Of a stretch of DNA of 64,000 nt, positions 51,141-60,435 are shown one piece after another (the first letter of the stretch is position 1; every line of letters starts with the position of its first letter). The stretch is from Thermoproteota archaeon (lineage in GTDB: Archaea > Thermoproteota > Thermoprotei_A > Sulfolobales > Ignicoccaceae). The position numbers and the translations under genes were made by a program. The notes below the pieces were generated by a model. The model was not told the DNA's origin. It was given only the letters and a program-made list of their open reading frames with translations, and made no database searches. The stretch is from contig JAADDE010000001.1 in assembly GCA_013154085.1 (NCBI GenBank), forward strand, positions 1 to 64,000, read 5' to 3'.

Positions 51141-52121
51141 ATGAAGGTGGTTTGGGACGACAGTTTTACTTCCTTCTTCTTCGGCCCTCCAAGCGTGGTG
51201 AAGCCTTGGCTTGAAAGGATGAGGGAGTTTTACGAAGCGGTCAAGGGGGAGCACGAGCTCGTGCCTCCGGAGCGCGCGAGCGTGGAGTTGCTGAAGGTAG
51301 TTCACTGTGATTCTCTGGTCAGCAAGATTTTGGAGCTCAACGAGGAGGGAGGAGTCATCGACTACGGGGACACATACATCTACCCGGGCTCGCTCGAAAC
51401 GCTCTTGGCGGTCTTCGGCGGGACGCTCAAGGCCTCGGAGCTGGCCTCCGAGGAGGGCTTCGCCTACACCCCCTACGGAGGCCTCCACCACGCGTCGCGG
51501 TGCAGAGCGGCCGGCTTCTGCCCGGCCAACGACGTTGCCACGCTCGTCGAGCTCTTGACTCGAAAAGGAATGAGGGTTGCTTACTTGGACTTCGACGTAC
51601 ACCACGGCGACGGCACGCAGGAGATATTCTACGCTAGGGACGACGTACTTACCTTGAGCATCCACATGTACTATCCGGGGTTCTACCCCGGCACGGGCTG
51701 GTACGACGAGCTGGGCGCCGGTCCCGGAAAGGGGTTCTCGCTCAACGTCCCGTTGCCTCCCCGAACCGGCGACGAGGCCTACGGGGCAGTCTTGGAGCTC
51801 ATAGTCAAAAGGGCCGTAGAGAACTTCTCCCCCGACTTCGTCGTGGCCCAGATGGGAGTCGACGGTCATAGGAGCGACCCCCTCGGCGGACTCCTGAACT
51901 TGACTACGAACACGTACTATCGCATTGGGAAAATGCTGAGGAGCTTCGATCCGCCCGTGGCCGGGACTGGGGGAGGGGGCTACGGGAGGGCCTCTGTTAG
52001 GGCCATGCTGAGCGAGCTGGGGAACGCTCCGGACGAGGAGCCCACCCCGTCGCCTCCGGAGGCGTGGAGCCGCATCGAAGAGGTCCTAAAGTACTTCGAA
52101 GAGAACATCCCGTGGTTTTGA
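51141..52121 (+). CDS. Histone deacetylase-family amidohydrolase
   Basis: 326 residues. HHASRCRAAGFC, YLDFDVHHGDGTQEIFY (zinc-binding Asp and His), MGVDGHRSDPLGGL (Asp) and GTGGGGYGR identify the HDAC/AcuC/AphA fold. Substrates could be acetylated protein lysines or polyamines. In crenarchaea the chromatin protein Alba is acetylated, so this is one candidate. Confidence 0.87.
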   Translation: MKVVWDDSFTSFFFGPPSVVKPWLERMREFYEAVKGEHELVPPERASVELLKVVHCDSLVSKILELNEEGGVIDYGDTYIYPGSLETLLAVFGGTLKASELASEEGFAYTPYGGLHHASRCRAAGFCPANDVATLVELLTRKGMRVAYLDFDVHHGDGTQEIFYARDDVLTLSIHMYYPGFYPGTGWYDELGAGPGKGFSLNVPLPPRTGDEAYGAVLELIVKRAVENFSPDFVVAQMGVDGHRSDPLGGLLNLTTNTYYRIGKMLRSFDPPVAGTGGGGYGRASVRAMLSELGNAPDEEPTPSPPEAWSRIEEVLKYFEENIPWF

Positions 52122-52158
52122 TTAAATTCCTCGGCGCCGGGCCTAGGGGGCTGTTCCA

Positions 52159-52491
52159 GTGGAGCACGTGAGCTTTGAGACCTTCAGCAAGCTGGACTTG
52201 AGGGTAGGAAAAATCGTGGAAGCGGAGGACGTTCCCGACTCGAGGAAGCTGATAAAGCTGGTGGTGGATCTAGGGCCCCTCGGAAAGAGGCAGATATTGA
52301 GCGGAATAAAGAAGTGGTACAGGCCGGAAGAGCTCGTAGGAAAGACGGTAGTCGTCGTAGCTAACCTGAAGCCCAAGAAAATGGCTGGACTGCTGTCAGA
52401 GGGGATGGTCCTGATGGCTGAGGAGGAGGGGCAGAAGCCCACCTTTATCGTACCCGAAGAGGAGGTAAAGCCCGGCACCAAGGTGTTCTAA
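52159..52491 (+). CDS. MetRS beta-subunit-like tRNA-binding protein
   Basis: 110 residues of the EMAP-II/Arc1/CsaA-type tRNA-binding OB fold: FSKLDLRVGKIVEAEDVP, LVVVVANLKPKKMAG and LMAEEEG. Archaeal genomes often encode the methionyl-tRNA synthetase C-terminal domain as a separate gene like this. GTG 52159. The site-2 protease gene begins directly after. Confidence 0.88.
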   Translation: MEHVSFETFSKLDLRVGKIVEAEDVPDSRKLIKLVVDLGPLGKRQILSGIKKWYRPEELVGKTVVVVANLKPKKMAGLLSEGMVLMAEEEGQKPTFIVPEEEVKPGTKVF

Positions 52492-53067
52492 TTGAGAGAA
52501 ATACAGATAAAATATGGAATAATGTACGGAGCGCCGGCGTTGCTGATATCGTGGATCGTGCTGACAATCGCTTTCGGCATTAGATACCTCGTGGTAGGTG
52601 CGTGGCACGTCCTGCTCTGGGTCGCGGCCGCCGTGGCGACGGGCTTCATCTTCCACGAGCTGGCCCACAGGGAGGTGGCCAGAAGGTTCGGCTGTAGAGC
52701 AGAGTACGTGCTGTGGCCGACGGGACTCGCAATGGCGCTGTTCCTAGCACTAATAAGCATGGGCTCGTTCGTCTTCGCTGCTCCCGGGGCAGTGATGTTT
52801 GCTTGCATCTACGCGAGCCGGAGAACCGAAGGCATGATAGCGGCGGCTGGACCCCTCGCGAACATAGTCGTAGCGCTGGTCTCCCAACTGCTCCACGCGC
52901 TTACGGGCATCTGGGGCCTAGCGGTGGTCGCGAACGTGAACTGGTTCTTGGCGTTCTTCAACCTACTGCCCTTCGATCCTCTCGACGGCGCTAAGGTGAT
53001 GAGGTACAACATGTTGGTCTGGCTTGCGCTGTTTACCGCTTCAGCCCTCTTCACGTTCGTTTATTGA
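52492..53067 (+). CDS. Site-2-protease-like (M50) membrane metalloprotease
   Basis: 191 residues with FIFHELAHREVARRFG, the HExxH zinc motif, near residue 54 and NLLPFDPLDGAKV, the distal Asp motif. Small polytopic M50 proteases cut transmembrane segments. TTG 52492 directly follows the tRNA-binding gene stop. It overlaps pstC by 4 bp. Confidence 0.9.
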   Translation: MREIQIKYGIMYGAPALLISWIVLTIAFGIRYLVVGAWHVLLWVAAAVATGFIFHELAHREVARRFGCRAEYVLWPTGLAMALFLALISMGSFVFAAPGAVMFACIYASRRTEGMIAAAGPLANIVVALVSQLLHALTGIWGLAVVANVNWFLAFFNLLPFDPLDGAKVMRYNMLVWLALFTASALFTFVY

Positions 53068-54035
53068 AGATAAGGTTTTTTCCTCCCCCTCGCGCACTGG
53101 CCCGAAGGTTTATGATAAAGGAAAGGCCGCTAAAGGCGCTGATAGTGCTGGGTCTGGCGGGCCTCCTCTCCGCACTCGCGCTCCTCCTCGTGCCCCTACT
53201 CTACAACAGCGCCGACTTCCTGCTGTCCCGCGGGGCGGAGTTGCTGAGCTCAATGGACTGGTCCCCCTACCGAGGGCGCTTCGGCGGCTTGCAGTTTGTG
53301 CTGGGCACTCTGTGGGTCACCTTCTGGGCGACCCTATTCGCAACGCCGCTGGCGGTGTCGCTGGCCGTGTTCGCAGCCGAGCTGGCGCCGGTCAAGCTCA
53401 AGGGGTTCTTCGGCGGCCTCGTGGACTTGATAGCGGCCGTGCCCAGCGTGGTCTACGGCTACTGGGGATTGATGATCTTCGGGCCGTTGCTGGCCCAGAA
53501 CTTGTACCCCCACCTTCAATCCTTGGCGGCGCTCCCGGTCATAGGCACGCTCTTCGCCACCAGCGCCGTCAGCCCCCAGTGCTTCCTAACAGCCATACTC
53601 GTGCTCTCGTTGATGGTGACGCCCTACGCTTCGGCGATAATAAGAAACTCCTACGAGATGATACCTAGGGACCTTGTGGAGGCGGTCTACGCCCTAGGGG
53701 GTACCCGCTGGGACGTGATAAAGATGAACTTAGGATATATAAAATCTTCAATAATTGCCGGGGTTGTAATAGCGGCCGGAAGAGCCATGGGAGAAACCAT
53801 GGCTGTTACGATGCTTATAGGGAACTCGGTGGCGCCCTTCGAGCCCTGCTTGCTCTGCCGCGGCGCCACCATAACTTCCCTCGTTGCCAATGAGTTCGAA
53901 GAAGCCATGATGAATCCGTTGCACGTTAAGGCACTTACCGCTCTAATAGTGATACTCATAGTGATGGGCTCGGTTCTGTTGGCCTTAGGAAGAAAGGTGG
54001 GGAGGAGCTTGGCGGGGGTCGAGACCGTTGCGTAG
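53064..54035 (+). CDS. pstC: Phosphate ABC transporter permease PstC
   Basis: 323 residues. First permease of the phosphate importer, with the family region MIPRDLVEAVYALGGTRWDV and VIAAGRAMGETMAVTML. Five or six hydrophobic segments. It overlaps the M50 gene by 4 bp and pstA by 8. Phosphate binding protein PstS is not adjacent. Confidence 0.9.
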   Translation: MKIRFFPPPRALARRFMIKERPLKALIVLGLAGLLSALALLLVPLLYNSADFLLSRGAELLSSMDWSPYRGRFGGLQFVLGTLWVTFWATLFATPLAVSLAVFAAELAPVKLKGFFGGLVDLIAAVPSVVYGYWGLMIFGPLLAQNLYPHLQSLAALPVIGTLFATSAVSPQCFLTAILVLSLMVTPYASAIIRNSYEMIPRDLVEAVYALGGTRWDVIKMNLGYIKSSIIAGVVIAAGRAMGETMAVTMLIGNSVAPFEPCLLCRGATITSLVANEFEEAMMNPLHVKALTALIVILIVMGSVLLALGRKVGRSLAGVETVA

Positions 54036-54867
54036 GGGCGTCCTATGGATAGGCATAATTTACGCAATCAGCCTCAGCGCCCTCGCGGCCCTCCTGTGGG
54101 TGCTGGGCTCCATACTCGTCAACGGCTTGCCCGTGGTCTTGAAGTACGGAGCCGAGCTGTTCCTCAACGACATACCGCCCCCGCTGTTCTTCTTCGGAGA
54201 GCCCCAAGTGGGCCTCGCCCCAGCAATAGTAGGCACGCTGATGGTTACCGGAATAGCGTTTCTCATCGCTTTTCCGTTAGGCTTTGTGAGCGGCGTGGTC
54301 ATTGCAGAGTTCGGGCACACCCGCTGGGGCCGCTTCTTGGAGGACTTGGCCTCCACGCTGGTGGAGGTGCCCACCATAACGGCCGGAGTCGCAGTCTACT
54401 GGACCCTAGTAGTTCCAATGAAGGGCTTCTCCGCCCTCGCCGGGGGGCTGGCGCTCTCGCTGGTCATGATCCCGTACGTGGCGCTGTACACTGCCGAGAG
54501 CTACCGAAAGGTCCCCAAAGTAATAAAAGAAGGGGGTCTCGCTCTTGGACTGAAATACACCACGGTCCTGTTCAAGGTCATAAGGGGGCTCGTGCTTCCG
54601 GGCGTAGTGTCCGGGGCCTTAATGGCAGTGGCCAAAGGAGCCGGCGAGGCGGCGCCGTTGCTGTTCACGGCCGGCTGGAGCGACAGACTCTCCTTGGACC
54701 CCTTCTCGCCCACCGCTACCCTGAGCGTGCTGATATACAAATTCGGGTTCAGCTCCCAAGACCTCTGGCTGGAGCTCAGCTGGGCGGCCTCCTTCATTTT
54801 GGTATTCATGATTATATTGCCTCTGATAGTAATAAGCAGGTTGTTGGTGAAGAGGCATGTCGTCTGA
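54028..54867 (+). CDS. pstA: Phosphate ABC transporter permease PstA
   Basis: 279 residues. Second permease, homologous to PstC, with ESYRKVPKVIKEGGLALGLKY and VAKGAGEAAPLLFTAG, the EAA-type loop. TTG 54028 overlaps pstC. pstB begins 11 bp before its end. Confidence 0.9.
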   Translation: MRRGVLWIGIIYAISLSALAALLWVLGSILVNGLPVVLKYGAELFLNDIPPPLFFFGEPQVGLAPAIVGTLMVTGIAFLIAFPLGFVSGVVIAEFGHTRWGRFLEDLASTLVEVPTITAGVAVYWTLVVPMKGFSALAGGLALSLVMIPYVALYTAESYRKVPKVIKEGGLALGLKYTTVLFKVIRGLVLPGVVSGALMAVAKGAGEAAPLLFTAGWSDRLSLDPFSPTATLSVLIYKFGFSSQDLWLELSWAASFILVFMIILPLIVISRLLVKRHVV

Positions 54868-55615
54868 AGCCATGGTTAAGATACGTGATCTGAACGTCAG
54901 GATAAAAGGAAAGGACGTGCTTAAGGGTATAAACTTGGATATTCCTAAGAACTCCATATTCGCAATAATGGGTCCCTCCGGGTCGGGGAAGAGCACGCTC
55001 TTGAGGGCTATAAACAAGCTCTGGGACTTGTATCCTGACGTCGAGGTCAAGGGAAAGATATTCGTAGACGGGGTGGACGTTGACTCCATGGAGCCGCACC
55101 AGCTGAGGAGGCTTGTGGGCATGGTGTTTCAGCGCCCCAACCCCTTCCCCCACCTCTCCGTTTTCGACAACGTGGCCCTCGGCTTGAAGATACATAAAAT
55201 GGCCAAGGACAAGAAAGAGCTGAGGAAGAACGTTGAGTGGGCGCTGAAGAAGGCCTACCTCTGGGAAGAGGTCAAGGACGACTTGAAGAGGAAGGCCCAC
55301 ACCCTTTCGGGAGGGCAACAACAGAGGCTCTGCATAGCGCGGGCCATAGCCTTGAAGCCAAAGGTGCTCTTGATGGATGAGCCAACTTCGGCCTTGGATG
55401 TAGTATCAACAAAAAAGATAGAGGAGAACATAGTAAGCTTGAAGAACGACTTTACGATAATAATAGTGACCCACAATCCCCAGCAGGCGGCCAGAATAAG
55501 CGACTACGTGGCCTTCATCTACCAAGGAGAGGTTGTCGAGGTCGGACCCACGGCCGAGATATTCACGCGCCCCAAGCACCCCCTCACCGAGAAGTACGTG
55601 GTGGGGAAGGTTTGA
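54857..55615 (+). CDS. pstB: Phosphate ABC transporter ATPase PstB
   Basis: 252 residues. Walker A GPSGSGKSTLLRAI, Q-loop MVFQRPNPFP typical of PstB, signature LSGGQQQRLCIARAI, Walker B LLMDEPTSALD and H-loop VTHNPQQA. The PNPFP stretch distinguishes PstB from other ABC ATPases. ATG 54857 with GGTGAAGAGG upstream. Its stop overlaps the DUF763 start (TTGA). Confidence 0.95.
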   Translation: MSSEAMVKIRDLNVRIKGKDVLKGINLDIPKNSIFAIMGPSGSGKSTLLRAINKLWDLYPDVEVKGKIFVDGVDVDSMEPHQLRRLVGMVFQRPNPFPHLSVFDNVALGLKIHKMAKDKKELRKNVEWALKKAYLWEEVKDDLKRKAHTLSGGQQQRLCIARAIALKPKVLLMDEPTSALDVVSTKKIEENIVSLKNDFTIIIVTHNPQQAARISDYVAFIYQGEVVEVGPTAEIFTRPKHPLTEKYVVGKV

Positions 55616-56709
55616 GCTGGAGCGAGCTTCCCCTCCACGGAGGAAGGGTACCCCAGCACTTGCTGAAGAGGATGAAGTCTATAGCCGAGGCAGTAGTGGA
55701 GCTCATGATACTAGAGTTCGGTCCCGAGAAGTTCGTCGAGAGGATGGCAAATCCCTTCTGGTTCCAAGGCCTAAACAACGTCATAGGCATGGACTGGGAC
55801 TCCTCCGGCTCCACGACGGTGGTTCTGGGAATACTGAAGGAGCTGAGCTGGAAGAAGGACCTCGGCTTCCTAGTGCTCGGAGGCAAGGGGAGGAGGATGC
55901 TGAGGATAAAGGAGGAGTCCGAGCGCGCGGCGGAAATTTTGTCAATAGACCCGGAGTTCGTGGCTACGGCCTCTAAGAGGTCGGCCAGAATGGACAGCGC
56001 GTTCCTGCAGGACGGCTATGAGATTTACATACACTCCTTGCTGGTCGCCGAAGGAGCTCTGACGGTCGTTCAGCAGGGAATGAACGAGGAGCTGAAGTTG
56101 GCCAGAAGATACCAGCTGACCTCGAAGAACGAGCCTTGGAGGGACCCCCACGAAGCGGTGCTGGGCAAGAAGGGGAGTGCTCTGGACTTAAGCTCCCCCA
56201 AGTCGGCGAAGGCCGCAGAAGTGATCGCGGAGCTGGCCAACGAAAGGCCCAAGAAGATAGTGTCGATGCTTAGAGCCCTGAAGGCAAAAAAGACCTTAAC
56301 TGGCGCGGCGCTCCCCCTCTACCGCCCGGTGCGTCCGACGCCCCAGCTGGAGGCCTCATTGAGGAAGCTCCACGAGTTCGGGCCGAGGAGCAAGGAGGAG
56401 CTGTTGCTTGCTCCGGGGGCCGGACCGAAGGTCCTCCGGGCTCTGGCCCTCATAAGCCACTTAGTGTACCAGCAGGAGCCGTCCTTTGAGGATCCCGCCA
56501 ACTTGCCGCTCAACCCCTTCGCGTACGCGTACGCCGTGGGCGGAAAGGACGGAGTGCCCTATCCCTACGACTTGAAGACCGCAGACGAAGTAATTGAGGT
56601 ATTAAGAAATATCATAGAGGAGGCCAAAATGGGCTCTAAGGAAAGGCTCCACGCCCTCAAGGGGTTGAGGTCGTTGGTCGAGCGTCTTCGGGCGAGGGAG
56701 CTCGAGTAG
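55612..56709 (+). CDS. DUF763-family protein
   Basis: 365 residues that match the archaeal/bacterial DUF763 family, with [16 protein letters not shown] and [18 protein letters not shown] as characteristic opening stretches. Function unknown. Attached to the end of the pst run by a 4-bp overlap, so transcribed with it. Its last 53 bp lie opposite the thiC 3' end. Confidence 0.85.
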   Translation: MSWSELPLHGGRVPQHLLKRMKSIAEAVVELMILEFGPEKFVERMANPFWFQGLNNVIGMDWDSSGSTTVVLGILKELSWKKDLGFLVLGGKGRRMLRIKEESERAAEILSIDPEFVATASKRSARMDSAFLQDGYEIYIHSLLVAEGALTVVQQGMNEELKLARRYQLTSKNEPWRDPHEAVLGKKGSALDLSSPKSAKAAEVIAELANERPKKIVSMLRALKAKKTLTGAALPLYRPVRPTPQLEASLRKLHEFGPRSKEELLLAPGAGPKVLRALALISHLVYQQEPSFEDPANLPLNPFAYAYAVGGKDGVPYPYDLKTADEVIEVLRNIIEEAKMGSKERLHALKGLRSLVERLRARELE

Positions 56710-57994
56710 CCCTCCTCCACTTGTCCAGCAGGAGGAACACGCAGAGGCTGCCGCACATGTTGCAGCTCTTCAGGGGAGTCGGGCCGTACTGGTTCCTTAT
56801 CTCCCTCGCCTTTTCTGGGTCTATCGCTAAGCTGAGCATGCACTCCCAATCCAGCCTCCCGCGGCACCTCCCCATCTCTATGTCTACCTTCATGGCTCTG
56901 TCCGGATACTTCACGATGTCGGCCGCGTGTGCGGCTATCCGAAATGCGATTATGCCTTCCCTAACCTGCTCGGGGTTGGGCAGGTTTAGGTGCTCAGCCG
57001 GCGTCACGTAGCACAGGAAGTCCGCTCCGTGGGCGGCTGCTAGGGCTCCGCCGATGGCGCCGGCTATGTGGTCGTAGCCGGCCGCTATGTCGGTTACGAG
57101 CGGTCCGAGTATGTAGTACGGGGCGCCGTCGGTGAGCCTCTTCGCCAGCTTCACGTCCGCTACGACCCGGTCCAGCGGGACGTGGCCCGGCCCCTCGAGC
57201 ATAACTTGCACTCCGTGCTCGCGGGCCCTCTTCACGAGCCTCGCGTTTACCATGAGCTCGCTTAGGTGGTACTCGTCGTGGGCGTCCTCGAGCGCGCCCG
57301 GCCTGAGGCTGTCCCCCAAGCTTATGACGGCGTCGTACTCCTTGAACATCTCGAGCACGTAGTCGAAGTGCTCGTAGAGGGGGTTCTCCTTGTCGTGCTC
57401 CAGCATCCAAGCTGCTAGGATGGAGCCTCCTCTGCTCACTATAGGCTCGGCGCGCTCGCTCCTCACGGCCCTGCTGGCCAGCTCCTTCGTCAGCGCGGCG
57501 TGAAGCGTCATGAAGTCAACTCCGTCTTTCAGATGCTTCTCAATAGTATTAAGGATATCATCTTCGGTCATGTATAATCCTGCGCCCCTCTTCATAGTGA
57601 CGTCCATGAAGGCTTGGTATATGGGAACGGTTCCTAGAGGTAGGGGTTCAGCGGCCTTCATTATTTCCCTTCTTATCACGTCTAAGTTGCCTCCAGTAGA
57701 GAGGTCCATGACTGTGTCGGCTCCATACTTCTTCGCTATGCGTGCCTTTTCAATCTCCATATTGAGATCTATCAGGGTGTTGCTGGTGCCTATGTTGGCA
57801 TTCACCTTGGTCCTCATTCCTTCTCCGACAGCCACGACCTTTACCTTGTCGGCGCGTAGCACGTTGCGGAGCAACACAATCCTCCCCTTGGCCAGTCCCC
57901 TCCGGACGAACTCCGGCTCGACGCCCTCGACCTCCGCTATCTTCTTCATCTCGTCAGTGATCTTCCCGCTACGGGCGTCCTCGTATATAGTCAT
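56657..57994 (-). CDS. thiC: Phosphomethylpyrimidine synthase ThiC
   Basis: 445 residues. Radical SAM enzyme that turns AIR into HMP phosphate for thiamin. Contains the family stretches [29 protein letters not shown]-type [35 protein letters not shown] and a C-terminal [4Fe-4S] segment SCNMCGSLC (CX2CX3C). A C-terminal tail after this overlaps the DUF763 gene. ATG/GTG near 57994. It has no thi neighbours. A thiamin riboswitch is not seen upstream. Confidence 0.95.
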   Translation of the reverse strand: MTIYEDARSGKITDEMKKIAEVEGVEPEFVRRGLAKGRIVLLRNVLRADKVKVVAVGEGMRTKVNANIGTSNTLIDLNMEIEKARIAKKYGADTVMDLSTGGNLDVIRREIMKAAEPLPLGTVPIYQAFMDVTMKRGAGLYMTEDDILNTIEKHLKDGVDFMTLHAALTKELASRAVRSERAEPIVSRGGSILAAWMLEHDKENPLYEHFDYVLEMFKEYDAVISLGDSLRPGALEDAHDEYHLSELMVNARLVKRAREHGVQVMLEGPGHVPLDRVVADVKLAKRLTDGAPYYILGPLVTDIAAGYDHIAGAIGGALAAAHGADFLCYVTPAEHLNLPNPEQVREGIIAFRIAAHAADIVKYPDRAMKVDIEMGRCRGRLDWECMLSLAIDPEKAREIRNQYGPTPLKSCNMCGSLCVFLLLDKWRRATRAPSPEDARPTTSTP

Positions 57995-58077
57995 GGTGTG
58001 GGACCTTTAGTCCACCCTAACGCTTAGGTATTAAGTGTTTCAGCTAGACCAGCCCGTCTGGTACAAAAAGGGGGCCT

Positions 58078-58287
58078 TCAGTCGAGGAACCTAACTATCT
58101 CGCCCAGTATTTTTGCCTTCCCGCCGGTCGGCTCTACTAACCTGGTCCCGCACATGAGGCAACTCGCCGGATAAGTCGCGTGAGTAAACACTATCTGCTC
58201 GTTCTGACACGACGGGCACCTAACCTTTACGAAGCGAGAGCGCGGCTCCGGCGTCAATATCTTGTAGAGCTTCCTCTTCCGCGGCAC
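58078..58287 (-). CDS. rps27e: Ribosomal protein S27e
   Basis: 69 residues. The zinc ribbon is CPSC and CLMC (residues about 24-27 and 43-46) with VRCPSCQNEQIVFTHA, the family core, and KAKILGEIVRFL at the end. GTG 58287 follows a TATA box 38 bp upstream. Confidence 0.95.
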   Translation of the reverse strand: MPRKRKLYKILTPEPRSRFVKVRCPSCQNEQIVFTHATYPASCLMCGTRLVEPTGGKAKILGEIVRFLD

Positions 58288-58320
58288 TCTTGCAACCCCC
58301 GCCGGGGGCTTCAGACGCGG

Positions 58321-58329
58321 TATATAATT
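58321..58329 (-). promoter_or_regulatory. TATA box of rps27e
   Basis: Minus-strand AATTATATA is centred about 38 bp from the S27e start. It lies in the divergent region before the ESCRT-III-like gene. Confidence 0.65.
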
Positions 58330-58424
58330 TCCGCGAGGCCCGGCGCCCGTAACAACCTGATCTTACCGCGCACCCGCGTCGGTAAGCTCTGGGGGCCCTA
58401 TCGATAAGACCGGGGAAGCGAGGG

Positions 58425-58961
58425 ATGGGTCTAAGAGCGAAGATAGTTGACGCTCTGAGGAAGATAAGGAAGACCAGGAGGAGGATGGAGATATACCTAG
58501 CGAAGGCGAAGCATAAGGAGAAGGAATTAATGGAGAAGCTGATAGAGGCGCAGAAGAACGGCGACGAGCTGCGCGCGAAGGTGTACGCGAGCGAGATAGC
58601 GAAGATAAGGAAGTTCGTGGCCAACATAATGACTCTAGACGTCAAGTTGGAGCAGGCCGAGCTGGAGCTCCAGAGGGTGCTGATACTGGGCGACACGGGC
58701 CACGCTCTGAGGCCGGTGGTAAAGGACATAAAGGCCCTCATGGGCTCGGTGAGGGCCCTGCTTCCCGAGATAGAGAACGAGATGGAGGAGCTGATAGAGA
58801 CAATAGACGACATAGCCGAGGACGGCATAGCGAGCGTCGCCTACGCCGACGTGTACCTCGACCACGAGGCCGAGAGGATACTCAAGGAGGCCCAAGTGAT
58901 GGCCCAGAAGAGGCTTGAAGAGAGCTTCGCCCTGGCGACCGAGGAAGGCTCTAAAGCTTAA
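58425..58961 (+). CDS. ESCRT-III-like protein (CdvB paralogue)
   Basis: 178 residues, all helical, with a strongly basic helix 1 (KIRKTRRRMEIYLAKAKHKEK) and an acidic C-terminal half, the charge distribution of ESCRT-III/CdvB. The sequence fits the crenarchaeal Snf7-like CdvB family. Length (short C-terminus, no winged helix) makes it a CdvB1/B2/B3-type paralogue rather than CdvB itself. Role in division or vesicle formation. CdvA and CdvC are not in the window. Confidence 0.85.
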   Translation: MGLRAKIVDALRKIRKTRRRMEIYLAKAKHKEKELMEKLIEAQKNGDELRAKVYASEIAKIRKFVANIMTLDVKLEQAELELQRVLILGDTGHALRPVVKDIKALMGSVRALLPEIENEMEELIETIDDIAEDGIASVAYADVYLDHEAERILKEAQVMAQKRLEESFALATEEGSKA

Positions 58962-58981
58962 TTTTCTTTACCAATTCACGG

Positions 58982-60019
58982 GTGAGTTCCTCGAAGACCA
59001 GCTACCTCCGCAAGAAGCGTTTCTTCCCGAACTGCACGCTACTCCTAAGCCCTTCGAACGTTAGGTGGATGACGGGATTCGACGTAGAATTTCCCGGCTC
59101 CGCGGTAGTCCTCCTCGGAGACGTCGACTACCTCATAGTTGCCGAGCTGGAGTACGAAAGGGCCAAGGAGAAGGTCCCTTGGATGGAGGTCGTGAAGGGC
59201 CCCCGGAGGGCCCTCTGGAGGAAGGCGGAGGAGCTGTGCGGAGGCCCGTACTTCGCCGACCTCTCGTATCTGGACTTCAGAACTGCCATGATGCTGATAG
59301 AAAAACTCGGTGCCGGGGACGTATCGAAGAAAGTTAGAGAGCTGAGAATGAGCAAGGATGAGGAAGAGGTGGCCAGAATATCTAAGGCCTTAGAGATATC
59401 CGAGAAGGCCTTCTTGGAGTCTTGGAAGGAGGTGGACGAGGGCTTGGACGAGCTGTCGGCGGCCGGCGTGCTGGAGGCCCACATGAGGGAGTTCGGCGCG
59501 GAGAACTTCGCGTTTCCCACGATAGTGGCTTTTGGAGAGAGCTCATCACATCCGCACGCCGTTCCGGGCCGGAGGAAGTTCTCGTACTCCAAGCCGGCCC
59601 TCTTCGACTTCGGGGCCGTTTACGGCGGCTTCAGGAGCGACATCACCCGGACCTACGTGCCGGACAAACAGCCTTACCTCGACTGGTTCAACGCCGTCAT
59701 AGAGGCCATCAACGCCGCCCTAAAGGCCCTAAAGCCCGGGATCCGGGCGAGCGAGGTGGACAAGGCCGCCCGGAGCGTAATTGCGGAGTACGGCTTCGCA
59801 GAGAACTTCCAGCACGGCTTGGGGCACGGAGTGGGCGCGGACGTGCACGAGCCTCCCTACCTCTCCCCCACATCCACAGACGTGGTGCCCAAGGGTTCCG
59901 TGGTCACAATCGAACCGGGCTTGTACTTTAGGGGTTTGGGAGGCGTAAGGATAGAGCAACTTGTGCTCAGTGATAATAAACCCTATGTTCTCAATAAGAC
60001 AACGGTGGTGTGGTGGTAA
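58982..60019 (+). CDS. Xaa-Pro dipeptidase/aminopeptidase (M24)
   Basis: 345 residues. Pita-bread metallopeptidase with ligands in FDFGAVYGGFRSDITRTY (two Asp), GLGHGVGADVHEPP (His), VVTIEPGLYFRG (Glu) and GGVRIEQLVL (Glu). Removes N-terminal or dipeptide Xaa-Pro. GTG 58982. Its end overlaps the HxlR-like gene by 10 bp. Confidence 0.92.
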   Translation: MSSSKTSYLRKKRFFPNCTLLLSPSNVRWMTGFDVEFPGSAVVLLGDVDYLIVAELEYERAKEKVPWMEVVKGPRRALWRKAEELCGGPYFADLSYLDFRTAMMLIEKLGAGDVSKKVRELRMSKDEEEVARISKALEISEKAFLESWKEVDEGLDELSAAGVLEAHMREFGAENFAFPTIVAFGESSSHPHAVPGRRKFSYSKPALFDFGAVYGGFRSDITRTYVPDKQPYLDWFNAVIEAINAALKALKPGIRASEVDKAARSVIAEYGFAENFQHGLGHGVGADVHEPPYLSPTSTDVVPKGSVVTIEPGLYFRGLGGVRIEQLVLSDNKPYVLNKTTVVWW

Positions 60020-60435
60020 AATCGACTCGCGCGCCGCCCAGAGAAGTAATGAATATTGTAAGAGAGTGCATGGACAAGCTGGAGCGGATCGACAGAGAGA
60101 TGGATAAGACAGAAGTGGACTTGGTAGAGGTCAAGAAGCGCATAGAGGAGATAAGGCCGTACGTTTCGATACTCACGTCTAAGTGGGTGCCCGAGATACT
60201 TTACGCCCTAGCGCTGAGAGGGCACATGAGCTTTAATGAGCTGAAGCAGACGCTGGGGATATCCTCGAGGGTTCTCTCGGATAAGCTTCAAGAGTTGCAA
60301 GAGATAGGACTACTCTTGAAGGAGAGCACGAGCGAGCGGCCGAAGAGGGTGAGCTATACCTTAACGGAGAAAGGCAAGAAAGTGGTGTACGCGCTGACCC
60401 CATTTCTCTTAGCGATTTATTTCAACAAGGAGTAG
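60010..60435 (+). CDS. HxlR-type winged-helix regulator
   Basis: 141 residues. Coiled-coil-like N-terminal 50 residues, then the HxlR domain: SKWVPEILYALALRGHMSFNEL, GISSRVLSDKLQELQEIGLL and VSYTLTEKGKKV. Archaeal HxlR proteins bind DNA as dimers. It overlaps the M24 gene and converges on the glycosyltransferase (19-bp overlap). Confidence 0.85.
   Translation: MVVKSTRAPPREVMNIVRECMDKLERIDREMDKTEVDLVEVKKRIEEIRPYVSILTSKWVPEILYALALRGHMSFNELKQTLGISSRVLSDKLQELQEIGLLLKESTSERPKRVSYTLTEKGKKVVYALTPFLLAIYFNKE

Noticed and set aside
54045-54893. 282-aa plus-strand frame overlapping pstA
   Set aside because: Arg/Gly/His-rich shadow of pstA in another frame.
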